NCBI GenBank assembly: GCA_004294465.1
Contig: REAV01000048.1
Location: 1-5,603 of the forward strand
Direction: 5' to 3'
DNA from: Sphingobacteriia bacterium
GTDB taxonomy: Bacteria; Bacteroidota; Bacteroidia; Chitinophagales; Chitinophagaceae
DNA length: 5,603 bases
Shown: positions 1 to 5,470 of the stretch, piece by piece
How positions within the stretch are numbered: position 1 is the stretch's first letter
Layout: every line of letters begins with the position of its first letter
The notes under the pieces: generated by a model
Database searches by the model: none
The model's input: the letters and a program-made list of their open reading frames with translations, nothing else
What the model was told of the DNA's origin: nothing
Position numbers and translations under genes: made by a program

Positions 1-287
1 AATCAACTCCAGCCGGTGGTCCTGTTCCTACCAAAGTAAGTTTTAATAGTAATCCATTGATTGTTAAAGAAGGTAAAATAAAGGAAACAGGAAAAATGGA
101 AAAAATCAATGACAAGGTTTTTGGAGTTCAAGTATTTTATTATTCAGGAAAAGTGGTTTATTCTCAAGTAGTGAAAGTAAAAGGAGGGCTAAGTACCAAT
201 ATTACTGGCACAGTTAATTTTATGGTTTGTGATGATAAACAATGTTTACCTCCAACTAAGAAAACTTTCGATTTGAAATTACAATAA
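1..287 (+). CDS. DsbD N-terminal (alpha) domain-like periplasmic protein, 3' part
   Basis: The reading frame is open from the left edge (first full codon at base 3) to TAA at 285-287, giving 94 codons of a protein whose start lies outside the window. An internal TTG at 57 should not be taken as the start, because the frame upstream reads as ordinary coding sequence. The C-terminal part carries the pattern VCDDKQCLPPT, with cysteine codons at 228-230 and 243-245. This Cys-x4-Cys-x-Pro-Pro pattern is typical of stand-alone DsbD-alpha-like domains in Bacteroidota; E. coli DsbD-alpha has a comparable pair (Cys103/Cys109) that passes electrons to periplasmic partners. The strand-rich sequence before it (VFGVQVFYYSGKVVYSQ) fits an immunoglobulin-like beta fold. 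The gene ends 18 bases before a full DsbD gene, so they are probably co-transcribed and work in the same thiol-reduction path. The signal peptide cannot be seen. Confidence in the family is good; the exact partner is inferred. Confidence 0.85.
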   Translation, partial: STPAGGPVPTKVSFNSNPLIVKEGKIKETGKMEKINDKVFGVQVFYYSGKVVYSQVVKVKGGLSTNITGTVNFMVCDDKQCLPPTKKTFDLKLQ

Positions 288-305
288 GCAGAACAATATT
301 CGTAA

Positions 306-2282
306 ATGAAAAAAAGGCTTGGGTTATTCATTCTAGTTTCGTTTTTTTCGGTAATGATTTTTGCACAGGATAAACAACCTGTTCAAATAAGTTTTATTGC
401 TAAAAGAATGAATGATTCAATTGTTCATTTATTGGTAAAAGTGAATCTTGATAAAGGAACTCAGATTTTTTCGGTGAAAAAAAGAGGGGAGGATGATTCT
501 TTTATTTCTGCATTAGAGCTTGATAGTTTGAGTTTGACATATCGGCAACAAACAGATACCGTAACAGAGAATGGAACATTGCTGCTGGTTCCTGAGAATA
601 ATGAAAGCTTGTCTACATATCGATTATTTGCCGATAGTGTTGAATTCGTTTTTCCATTACATATCAATAGTGCCGATAGTGCTTTGGTGAAAGGTAAATT
701 TATCTGGTTAGGTAAGTCAGGTAATACTTTTCCCAGTGCTGAAATTGCATTTAGTGCACCCGTGAACAAATCTATTTCAACTGAATTAAATAATAATGAT
801 TCAGGGAATGTAGAAGGCAAATCCCTTTGGCAGATTTTTCTTCTATGTTTTTTAACAGGACTGATTGCAGTAATTACACCTTGCGTTTTTCCATTGATAC
901 CTGTAACTGTTAGCTTCTTTTTGAAAAGGAGTAAAACAAAGCTGGAAGGGTTAAGAAATGCATTATGGTATTCTTTTTCGATCATCTTAATTTATACAAT
1001 TCCAACATTTATTTTAGTGCTGCTTTTTGGTGATGATGTACTGTATCAAATTTCTACAAGTGCTTTTTCAAATCTGGTTTTCTTTGCCATATTTATTGTT
1101 TTTGCCATTTCATTCTTCGGTGTTTTTGAAATTCAATTGCCTAATAGTTGGGCCAATAAAGCAGATCAGAAAGCAGGTAAAGGTGGTTTAGTGGGTATAT
1201 TTTTTATGGCACTTACCTTAGTGATTGTTTCTTTTTCTTGTACAGGCCCTATCGTAGGAACATTATTGGGTCAAGCAAGTAGTGGGGGAGTTTCTTCGGC
1301 TCCAGTAATAGGCATGTTGGGTTTTGGTGCAGGGTTGGCATTGCCTTTTTCTTTATTCGCATTTTTCCCAACTTTGCTTCAGTCTTTACCAAAGAGTGGA
1401 GGTTGGTTGAATTCAGTGAAAGTATGTTTCGGATTTATAGAATTGGCTTTGGCATTGAAATTCTTATCTAACGTAGATTTAATCTATCATTGGCGCTTAT
1501 TGGATAGAGATGTTTTTTTAGTATTGTGGATTGTAATTTTCGGATTGATGGGGATCTATTTATTAGGAAAAATCAAATTTTCACATGATAGTGATTTGCC
1601 TTACCTAAGTGTACCAAGATTATTTTTTGCCATTGCAACTTTTTCTTTTGTTGTTTATTTGATCCCAGGTTTATGGGGAGCTCCTTTGCGTCATTTGAGT
1701 GGATTTATTCCCCCAGATGAAACCCAGGATTTCAACTTAGATTTACTCAAGTATCAACAAAATGGGGCAACCAATTTGTCAAAAACAGTTTCTTTAGCGG
1801 AACCTCCAAAACGCTTAACCGATAAATTGCATGTACCTTATAACCTTACTGCTTATTTTACTTTAGCAGAAGGGTTAGCTGCTGCAAAAGTTTTGAAGAA
1901 GCCAATTATGATCGATTTTACTGGTCATAGTTGCGCCAATTGTAGGAAAATGGAAAAAGAAGTGTGGAAGGATCCAGAAGTATTAAAACGAATGAGAGAA
2001 AACTTTGTATTGGTTAGTTTATATGTAGACGAATCAACGGAATTGCCTTTAAATGAACAGTATATTAAAAAAGATGGCGATAAAGTAATTACAGAGGGAG
2101 ATCGCAATCTGGATTATGAGATCACTCAATTTGGAGGTAACTCACAACCTTTATATATGTTTCTAGATCTGGAGGGAAAGCCAATCAGCTCAAAAAGATA
2201 TGGCTATGACCCAAATGTTAGCTTATTTATTGCCCATTTAGACGCGGTAAAAATGAGTTTTGAAAAATCATTGGTCAAATAG
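306..2282 (+). CDS. dsbD: DsbD-family thiol:disulfide interchange protein (protein-disulfide reductase)
   Basis: This 658-residue protein has the full DsbD plan and moves reducing power from cytoplasmic thioredoxin across the inner membrane to periplasmic thiol proteins. Residues 1-20 are a signal peptide (MKKRLGLFILVSFFSVMIFA, then Q). Residues 21-155 resemble a DsbD-alpha domain. Residues 174-455 hold about eight membrane segments of the CcdA/DsbD-beta type, with the two expected membrane cysteines C193 (in TPCVFPLIP) and C312 (in SCTGP). Residues 515-650 form a thioredoxin-like domain with active site C543-A-N-C546 and a likely cis-proline at P615 (NSQPLY). The N-terminal domain has no cysteine at all: aligned by eye with the upstream protein, K137 and T141 or F142 sit where its Cys pair is. 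This domain therefore cannot be redox-active in the usual way, and the upstream protein may replace it. The ATG at 306 is directly followed by the signal peptide. Likely clients are cytochrome c maturation factors or SCO-type proteins (inference). Confidence 0.95.
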   Translation: MKKRLGLFILVSFFSVMIFAQDKQPVQISFIAKRMNDSIVHLLVKVNLDKGTQIFSVKKRGEDDSFISALELDSLSLTYRQQTDTVTENGTLLLVPENNESLSTYRLFADSVEFVFPLHINSADSALVKGKFIWLGKSGNTFPSAEIAFSAPVNKSISTELNNNDSGNVEGKSLWQIFLLCFLTGLIAVITPCVFPLIPVTVSFFLKRSKTKLEGLRNALWYSFSIILIYTIPTFILVLLFGDDVLYQISTSAFSNLVFFAIFIVFAISFFGVFEIQLPNSWANKADQKAGKGGLVGIFFMALTLVIVSFSCTGPIVGTLLGQASSGGVSSAPVIGMLGFGAGLALPFSLFAFFPTLLQSLPKSGGWLNSVKVCFGFIELALALKFLSNVDLIYHWRLLDRDVFLVLWIVIFGLMGIYLLGKIKFSHDSDLPYLSVPRLFFAIATFSFVVYLIPGLWGAPLRHLSGFIPPDETQDFNLDLLKYQQNGATNLSKTVSLAEPPKRLTDKLHVPYNLTAYFTLAEGLAAAKVLKKPIMIDFTGHSCANCRKMEKEVWKDPEVLKRMRENFVLVSLYVDESTELPLNEQYIKKDGDKVITEGDRNLDYEITQFGGNSQPLYMFLDLEGKPISSKRYGYDPNVSLFIAHLDAVKMSFEKSLVK

Positions 2283-2330
2283 ATTTTGCTTATTTTAGCA
2301 TAAACAGGGTTGCGGATTTTTTTTCTTACT

Positions 2331-2358
2331 ATGTGAAGGTTTTTACTCCATTTCACAT
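2331..2358. repeat. Imperfect-loop inverted repeat upstream of the sigma gene
   Basis: ATGTGAA at 2331-2337 is matched by its reverse complement TTCACAT at 2352-2358, with a 14-base spacer. No T-run follows the second arm, so it does not look like an intrinsic terminator. It lies 25 bases before the TTG start of the sigma factor, in the 101-base gap after dsbD, and could be an operator or a 5' leader hairpin. A 7-bp match in AT-rich DNA can occur by chance. Elsewhere this gap holds an 8-base T-run (2317-2324), and I see no convincing promoter in it. Confidence 0.3.
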
Positions 2359-2383
2359 CTAATCATTTAACAGGCTGTATAAT

Positions 2384-2941
2384 TTGACAGAAACTGCACT
2401 CATAAAAGCATTACAGGAAAAAGACCAAGCTGCTTTTAAAGAGTTGGTGGAAAGCTATCAGCAAATGGTATTCAATACTGTTTTGAGTATTGTACAGCAT
2501 GAACAGGAAGCAGAAGATATTAGCCAGGAAGTATTTATCCAAGTTTATATAAGCATCGCCGGTTTTAGACAGGATGCTAAATTATCTACCTGGATTTATA
2601 GAATAGCTACAACAAAAGCCTTGGATTGGGAAAGAAAGAAAAAAACTAAAAAGAGATTTGGTAAAATATTGAACATTTTTAGTGGAGACAATTCGCCAGT
2701 AGATGACTTGGCAGACTTCAACCACCCTGGTGTTCAAATGGAGAATAAAGAAGACTCGGCCCTTTTGTTTAAATCATTACAATCGCTTCCGGAAAATCAA
2801 AAAGTAGCGTTTGTCTTAATAAAGATAGAAGGACTGAATTATCAGCAAACAAGTGAGGTTATGAATACAACAGTGAAAGCAGTAGAAGCATATATGCATC
2901 GGGCAAAAATAAATTTGCAAAAAAATATTAGTAAATCATAA
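2384..2941 (+). CDS. ECF-type RNA polymerase sigma factor (sigma-70 family)
   Basis: This 185-residue protein is the usual size and layout of an ECF sigma factor, which directs RNA polymerase to a small regulon in response to an envelope signal. Region 2 spans about residues 15-90: AEDISQEVFIQVY (43-55) is the region 2.2 core-binding signature and KLSTWIYRIATTKALDWERK (66-85) is the promoter-melting and -10 recognition part. A low-conservation linker covers about 91-120. Region 4 spans about 125-180, with SLQSLPENQKVAFVLIKIEG (131-150) leading into the helix-turn-helix NYQQTSEVMNTTVKAVEAYM. The TTG at 2384 is chosen because an in-frame stop lies at 2360-2362, no ATG occurs before codon 28, and the first residues (TETALIKALQEKDQAAFKEL) match the normal beginning of region 2; CTG at 2375 is a weaker alternative. 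The next gene begins 9 bases later and looks like its membrane anti-sigma factor, followed by a CpxP-like sensor. Target genes are unknown. Confidence 0.93.
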   Translation: MTETALIKALQEKDQAAFKELVESYQQMVFNTVLSIVQHEQEAEDISQEVFIQVYISIAGFRQDAKLSTWIYRIATTKALDWERKKKTKKRFGKILNIFSGDNSPVDDLADFNHPGVQMENKEDSALLFKSLQSLPENQKVAFVLIKIEGLNYQQTSEVMNTTVKAVEAYMHRAKINLQKNISKS

Positions 2942-2950
2942 TAGTAACAT

Positions 2951-3274
2951 ATGAAAAAAATTTACTCAAAAAATGTAGATAAAGTAATTGAAAGTGTAGA
3001 AGGAATACAACGGGCCAATCCATCGCCTTACTTTTATGCAAAACTGATGCATAAAATGAATATGATGGAGGAGAAAAAATCGCCTTCTTTCCTATTTCAG
3101 TATAAGCCAGCATTGGTTATTGGTGTGCTTATTGTCATTTTTGGCATGAATGCTTTTTTGCTTATCAAGCAAACCAATCATCGGCATCAATCACAAAGAA
3201 TTGTTTCAAGTACAGCATCATCAGTGAATGATTTTTCAAGCGAATATAATTTAAACACCACTACTGTTTATTAA
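2951..3274 (+). CDS. Small single-pass membrane protein, probable anti-sigma factor
   Basis: This 107-residue protein has a charged N-terminal part (1-50), one hydrophobic membrane segment (about 53-72, ALVIGVLIVIFGMNAFLL) and a short polar C-terminal tail (73-107). The predicted topology is N-in, C-out, which places the first 50 residues in the cytoplasm where they could hold the sigma factor. The stretch VEGIQRANPSPYFYAKLMHK (16-35) resembles the conserved head of small proteins that often follow ECF sigma genes in Bacteroidota. I see no zinc-binding HxxxCxxC anti-sigma motif and no cysteine at all, so it is not a ZAS-type anti-sigma factor. Size and topology are close to CnrY of Cupriavidus (about 95 residues, one membrane span), although I claim no sequence homology. 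It lies 9 bases after the sigma gene and 9 bases before the CpxP-like gene, a clear operon. The anti-sigma role is inferred from context and topology. Confidence 0.75.
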   Translation: MKKIYSKNVDKVIESVEGIQRANPSPYFYAKLMHKMNMMEEKKSPSFLFQYKPALVIGVLIVIFGMNAFLLIKQTNHRHQSQRIVSSTASSVNDFSSEYNLNTTTVY

Positions 3275-3283
3275 ACTTATTGT

Positions 3284-4006
3284 ATGAATCAATTAACTAA
3301 AAACCGTGGTTTAAATATCATCGTAATTGTATTGTTGATAGCCAATATTGTCAGTTTTGGTATTTTTTGGTGGCGCCAATCTATGCCTGAAAAAAATAAT
3401 CAATTTCCCCCTCCCATAATGAACAAAGGCGTTGATTATTTAACCCATGAATTAAATTTTTCAAGTACTCAACAAACTGCTTTTGAAGCATTAAGAAATG
3501 AACATCGAAGTGCAGTTGATCCAATTAGAAAAGATATAGAGCAGTACAAGAATGATTTTTTTGCATTGGTTAAAAACGATACAGCAAGTAGTATAACCAT
3601 TAATAATGCCTGGAATAAAATTGCAACAGCAGAAAAAGAAATGGATATTACTACGCTGAATCATTTTAAATCTGTTAGACAAATTTGTGATTCTGCTCAA
3701 AAAATTAAGTTCGATCAAATTATTCAAGACGCCATCATCCAAATGCGTAATCGACCAAAAGGTCCACCACCACCAGATGGGCAGCGTCCGCATCCTAAGG
3801 ATCATCGGCCGCCACCAGACGGAAAAGGTCCAGCACCACAGGGTCATCGACCACCACCAGACGGGCAAGGTCCACCACCACAAGGTCATCGACCACCTCC
3901 AGACGGGAAGGGTCCACCACCACAAGGTCATCGACCACCTCCAGACGGGAAGGGTCCACCACCACAAGGTCATCGACCACCTCCGCCACCTGATCAAATT
4001 AATTAA
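3284..4006 (+). CDS. Membrane-anchored CpxP/Spy/CnrX-like periplasmic protein with Pro-rich repeat tail
   Basis: This 240-residue protein has an N-terminal membrane segment (about 10-30, IIVIVLLIANIVSFGIFWW) with no obvious cleavage site, so it is probably anchored with its bulk in the periplasm. Residues 50-152 are predicted helical and match the CpxP/Spy/heavy-metal-sensor pattern: ELNFSSTQQTAFEALRNEH (56-74) is the first LTxxQ-like element, and HFKSVRQICDSAQKIKFDQI (127-146) is the second. Known relatives are stress-induced chaperones (Spy, CpxP) or metal sensors (CnrX, ZraP). Residues 158-237 form an unusual Pro/Gly-rich tail of repeated H-R-P-P-P-D-G-K/Q-G-P-P-P-Q-G units, which is not part of the family core. 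The gene is third in a sigma / anti-sigma-like / sensor operon, suggesting it modulates the anti-sigma protein or is a product of the regulon. A strong terminator overlaps its stop codon. The ligand is not shown; the single cysteine (C135) and the tail histidines are candidates for metal contact. Confidence 0.82.
   Translation: MNQLTKNRGLNIIVIVLLIANIVSFGIFWWRQSMPEKNNQFPPPIMNKGVDYLTHELNFSSTQQTAFEALRNEHRSAVDPIRKDIEQYKNDFFALVKNDTASSITINNAWNKIATAEKEMDITTLNHFKSVRQICDSAQKIKFDQIIQDAIIQMRNRPKGPPPPDGQRPHPKDHRPPPDGKGPAPQGHRPPPDGQGPPPQGHRPPPDGKGPPPQGHRPPPDGKGPPPQGHRPPPPPDQIN
3803..3982 (+). repeat. Four 42-bp in-frame tandem repeats plus a partial fifth
   Basis: Units run 3803-3844, 3845-3886, 3887-3928 and 3929-3970, and a fifth copy starts at 3971 and breaks off after about 12 bases. 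Each encodes 14 residues beginning His-Arg-Pro-Pro-Pro-Asp-Gly. Units 3 and 4 are identical base for base, unit 2 differs from them in two codons (CCA/CCT and CAA/AAG), and unit 1 is more diverged and reads Ala in place of one Pro. The gradient suggests growth from the 3' side by slippage or unequal recombination. A degenerate precursor (PPPPDGQRPHPKD, residues 161-173) lies just before unit 1. The unit length is a multiple of three, so the coding frame is kept and alternative frames also stay open. Confidence 0.95.
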
Positions 4007-4026
4007 ACACTCGAGCGAGTGTTTTT
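4005..4026 (+). terminator. Rho-independent terminator closing the sigma operon
   Basis: AAACACTC (4005-4012) pairs perfectly with GAGTGTTT (4017-4024) around the tetraloop GAGC, and the 3' arm runs into five Ts (4022-4026) followed by more AT-rich sequence. The 5' arm begins inside the TAA stop codon of the CpxP-like gene (4004-4006), so the hairpin is used immediately after translation ends. It separates the sigma operon from the lipoprotein operon that starts at 4120. The core holds four G/C pairs, so its strength is moderate. Confidence 0.85.
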
Positions 4027-4060
4027 ATTTGATTCTTCGTCTAAACCTATATTAACTGAA

Positions 4061-4070
4061 ATGGCGCCAT
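4061..4070. promoter_or_regulatory. Perfect 10-bp palindrome (ATGGCGCCAT) in the intergenic region
   Basis: The sequence ATGGCGCCAT is its own reverse complement and is a GC-rich island in otherwise AT-rich DNA, 50 bases before the ATG of the YHYH lipoprotein gene. Flanking bases AACTGAA (left) and TTCAAGTT (right) are nearly complementary with one extra base, so a larger imperfect dyad is possible. The position suits an operator or a 5' leader element. No protein is known to me that binds this exact site; the regulatory role is a suggestion. The rest of the 4027-4119 gap holds no promoter I can support. Confidence 0.35.
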
Positions 4071-4119
4071 GTTTTTTCAAGTTAAATAATTGAATAGTTA
4101 ATTTTTTAAAATTCTTTTT

Positions 4120-4875
4120 ATGAAAATGATTAATGCCCTACACTTATTGGTTTTTATTGCTTTGAGTGCATGTAGTAAATCAGCAGATACTGCTTCTTCT
4201 GGAACAACTACTAGCAATACCGTACCTGCTGTTTATTTAAAGATTTATGGCGCTAGTAGCATTACCTCCGATGGTACATATGTTACTATTAAATCAAATG
4301 GTGCTCCGGATCACAAAAGCATTTATTATGCCACTACGGATCCCTTGTATGAAAATTTTTCGGGTACTACATTTGCAGGTACTACATTCGCTAAGAATCC
4401 TAATTCAATTATTACGCAAGCCTACACATTTAAAATTCCTATCAATCCACAAGTTTCTGCAACCCACCCTGCAACCGCTTTAGGAGCAATTGGTGTGGCA
4501 TTGAATGGAGTGCCTTTCTATAACCAATATGCGGGACCTAACCAACCATTGACTGGAGAAGTAGTAAGTTTTGATCAATCCTGGGGGCATCCTGCACCTG
4601 GTGGTAGATATCACTACCATGTAGAACCATTATACCTTACCACTGTGAAAGCATCCAAATCTGCCCTTTTAGGATTTTTGTTAGATGGATATCCGGTATA
4701 TGGACCAACAGAAAATGGAGTAGCTGTAACCAATGCAATGTTAGATGCTTATCATGGACATTCTCACGCAACTACAGAGTACCCGAATGGTATTTATCAT
4801 TATCATATTAATGCAACAGATCCTTATTTAAATGGTAGCGGTTATTATGGTACACCAGGCACAGTTACTCAGTAG
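4120..4875 (+). CDS. YHYH-domain lipoprotein
   Basis: This 251-residue protein begins with a lipoprotein signal peptide (hydrophobic 7-15, lipobox L-S-A-C with the lipidated cysteine at C18), then a Ser/Thr-rich linker to about residue 34. The ATG at 4120 places the lipobox correctly. The rest matches the YHYH domain family, whose biochemical role is not established. Family landmarks are GHPAPGGRYHYHVEP (156-170), LLGFLLDGYPVYGP (183-196) and YPNGIYHYHINATDPY (221-236). It has two YHYH motifs (164-167 and 226-229) and a YHGHSH cluster (211-216), a histidine density that suggests metal binding. After the lipid cysteine the mature protein contains no cysteine. Acidic residues do not follow C18, so the Bacteroidetes surface-export signal is not evident, and the periplasmic face of a membrane is the likelier site. 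It is the first gene of an operon with a MORN lipoprotein and a SCO protein, consistent with a metal-related role (inference). Confidence 0.88.
   Translation: MKMINALHLLVFIALSACSKSADTASSGTTTSNTVPAVYLKIYGASSITSDGTYVTIKSNGAPDHKSIYYATTDPLYENFSGTTFAGTTFAKNPNSIITQAYTFKIPINPQVSATHPATALGAIGVALNGVPFYNQYAGPNQPLTGEVVSFDQSWGHPAPGGRYHYHVEPLYLTTVKASKSALLGFLLDGYPVYGPTENGVAVTNAMLDAYHGHSHATTEYPNGIYHYHINATDPYLNGSGYYGTPGTVTQ
4363..4392 (+). repeat. 15-bp tandem duplication inside the YHYH gene
   Basis: Two adjacent 15-base copies (4363-4377 and 4378-4392) each encode Gly-Thr-Thr-Phe followed by Ala, giving GTTFAGTTFA at residues 82-91. They differ at two bases, both silent. It is a small in-frame duplication in a likely surface loop before the conserved domain core. 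Confidence 0.8.
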
Positions 4876-5470
4876 ATGCTTAGTTGGATTTTGTTTGCTG
4901 TTCTTTGCATGCAATCCTTCGAATAAAGAACAGGACAAAGCAGTTCGGTCTGAGAAGCCAGCAGGCACAACAATCCTTTTGGTTAATCAATCAGACAGTT
5001 CCATTCAAAATCAAAACGGCATAATTTATCATAAGAATCAGCCTTTTACAGGAAAAATCTATGCCTTGTATCCTTCAAGTGCTGATACTGCAGCTTTACA
5101 GGAATTTGTAAACGGATTGGAAAATGGAGAATGGAGAAAATGGTATCCTGGTCATCAAATAAAAGAGATTCGATTTTTTGAAAATGGGAAAAAAATAGGA
5201 CTGTATACAATCTTCTGGGAGAATGGAAAAAAGCAATTAGAATACCATTTTGTGAATGATGAATATGAAGGCCTTTGTAGAGAATGGAATGTAGCGGGTA
5301 ATCTAACCAGAGAAATGAATTATGTAAAAGGTCATGAAGAAGGAAGTCAAAAATGGTGGTATGATAATGGAAAAATAAAAGCCAATTATGTGATCATTAA
5401 TGGAAGAAGGTTTGGATTATTAGGAACAAAAAATTGTGTAAATGTATCGGACAGCATTTTTAAGAAATAA
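4847..5470 (+). CDS. MORN-repeat (YwqK-like) lipoprotein
   Basis: From the ATG at 4847 this is a 207-residue protein. Its signal peptide MVHQAQLLSRCLVGFCLLFFAC has an n-region arginine (R10), a hydrophobic core and the lipidated cysteine at C22. An ATG at 4832 is in frame but would add five residues to an already sufficient n-region. From about residue 58 it is built of roughly 22-24-residue MORN-variant repeats recognisable by G-x-W/Y-x-x-W/F-x-x-N/G-G-x-x-K/R: ENGEWRKWYPGHQIKE, KIGLYTIFWENGKKQLE, YEGLCREWNVAGNLTRE and EGSQKWWYDNGKIKAN. The chain ends with a shorter, different tail (RRFGLLGTKNCVNVSDS) holding a cysteine. Such proteins are often auto-annotated as toxin-antitoxin YwqK antitoxins, but a lipoprotein next to SCO and YHYH genes does not fit that label. 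The start lies 29 bases inside the YHYH gene, in another frame, implying coupled translation. The role is probably structural or protein-binding at the membrane; the partner is unknown. Confidence 0.85.
   Translation: MVHQAQLLSRCLVGFCLLFFACNPSNKEQDKAVRSEKPAGTTILLVNQSDSSIQNQNGIIYHKNQPFTGKIYALYPSSADTAALQEFVNGLENGEWRKWYPGHQIKEIRFFENGKKIGLYTIFWENGKKQLEYHFVNDEYEGLCREWNVAGNLTREMNYVKGHEEGSQKWWYDNGKIKANYVIINGRRFGLLGTKNCVNVSDSIFKK

Noticed and set aside
461..985. 174-codon minus-strand frame inside dsbD
   Set aside because: It lies wholly opposite a confidently identified gene and shows no recognisable domain, signal peptide or neighbour.
2287..2324. Terminator after dsbD (TGCT...AGCA stem and an 8-base T-run at 2317-2324)
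   Set aside because: The stem is only 4 bp and ends well before the T-run, so the parts do not form an intrinsic terminator.
2378..2386. TATAATTTG as a -7 promoter element
   Set aside because: It has one base too many for TAnnTTTG and overlaps the TTG start, so a transcript from it would lack the sigma start codon.
3803..3982. CRISPR-like array
   Set aside because: The units are directly adjacent with no spacers and are translated in frame as part of a protein.
3491..3997. Long minus-strand frame rich in Trp across the repeat region
   Set aside because: It is a shadow of the 42-bp repeats: the unit is a multiple of three, so every frame stays open. The composition is implausible and the + strand frame has clear domain matches.
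3687..4055. Plus-strand His-rich alternative frame overlapping the repeat tail
   Set aside because: It lacks a plausible start context and is open because of the repeats; its first third is the out-of-frame reading of the conserved CpxP-like helix.
4028..4055. Possible Bacteroidota-type promoter (TTTG at 4028-4031, TATATTAA at 4048-4055) before the YHYH gene
   Set aside because: The -7 match to TAnnTTTG is only partial, the spacing is short and the -33 part overlaps the terminator tail. Such matches are common in AT-rich DNA.
4832..4846. Upstream ATG as the start of the MORN lipoprotein
   Set aside because: It would lengthen the signal-peptide n-region with hydrophobic residues and deepen the overlap; the ATG at 4847 gives a normal lipoprotein signal. 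It cannot be excluded fully.
4876..4926. Short frame starting at the ATG directly after the YHYH stop (TAGATG), with a hydrophobic, lipobox-like reading
   Set aside because: It stops after 16 codons. The other frame continues through a proper signal peptide and lipobox into the MORN protein without a frameshift, so this frame is coincidental.
4847..5470. Toxin-antitoxin antitoxin (the usual YwqK label)
   Set aside because: The protein is a predicted lipoprotein in an operon with YHYH and SCO genes, and no toxin-like gene is adjacent.
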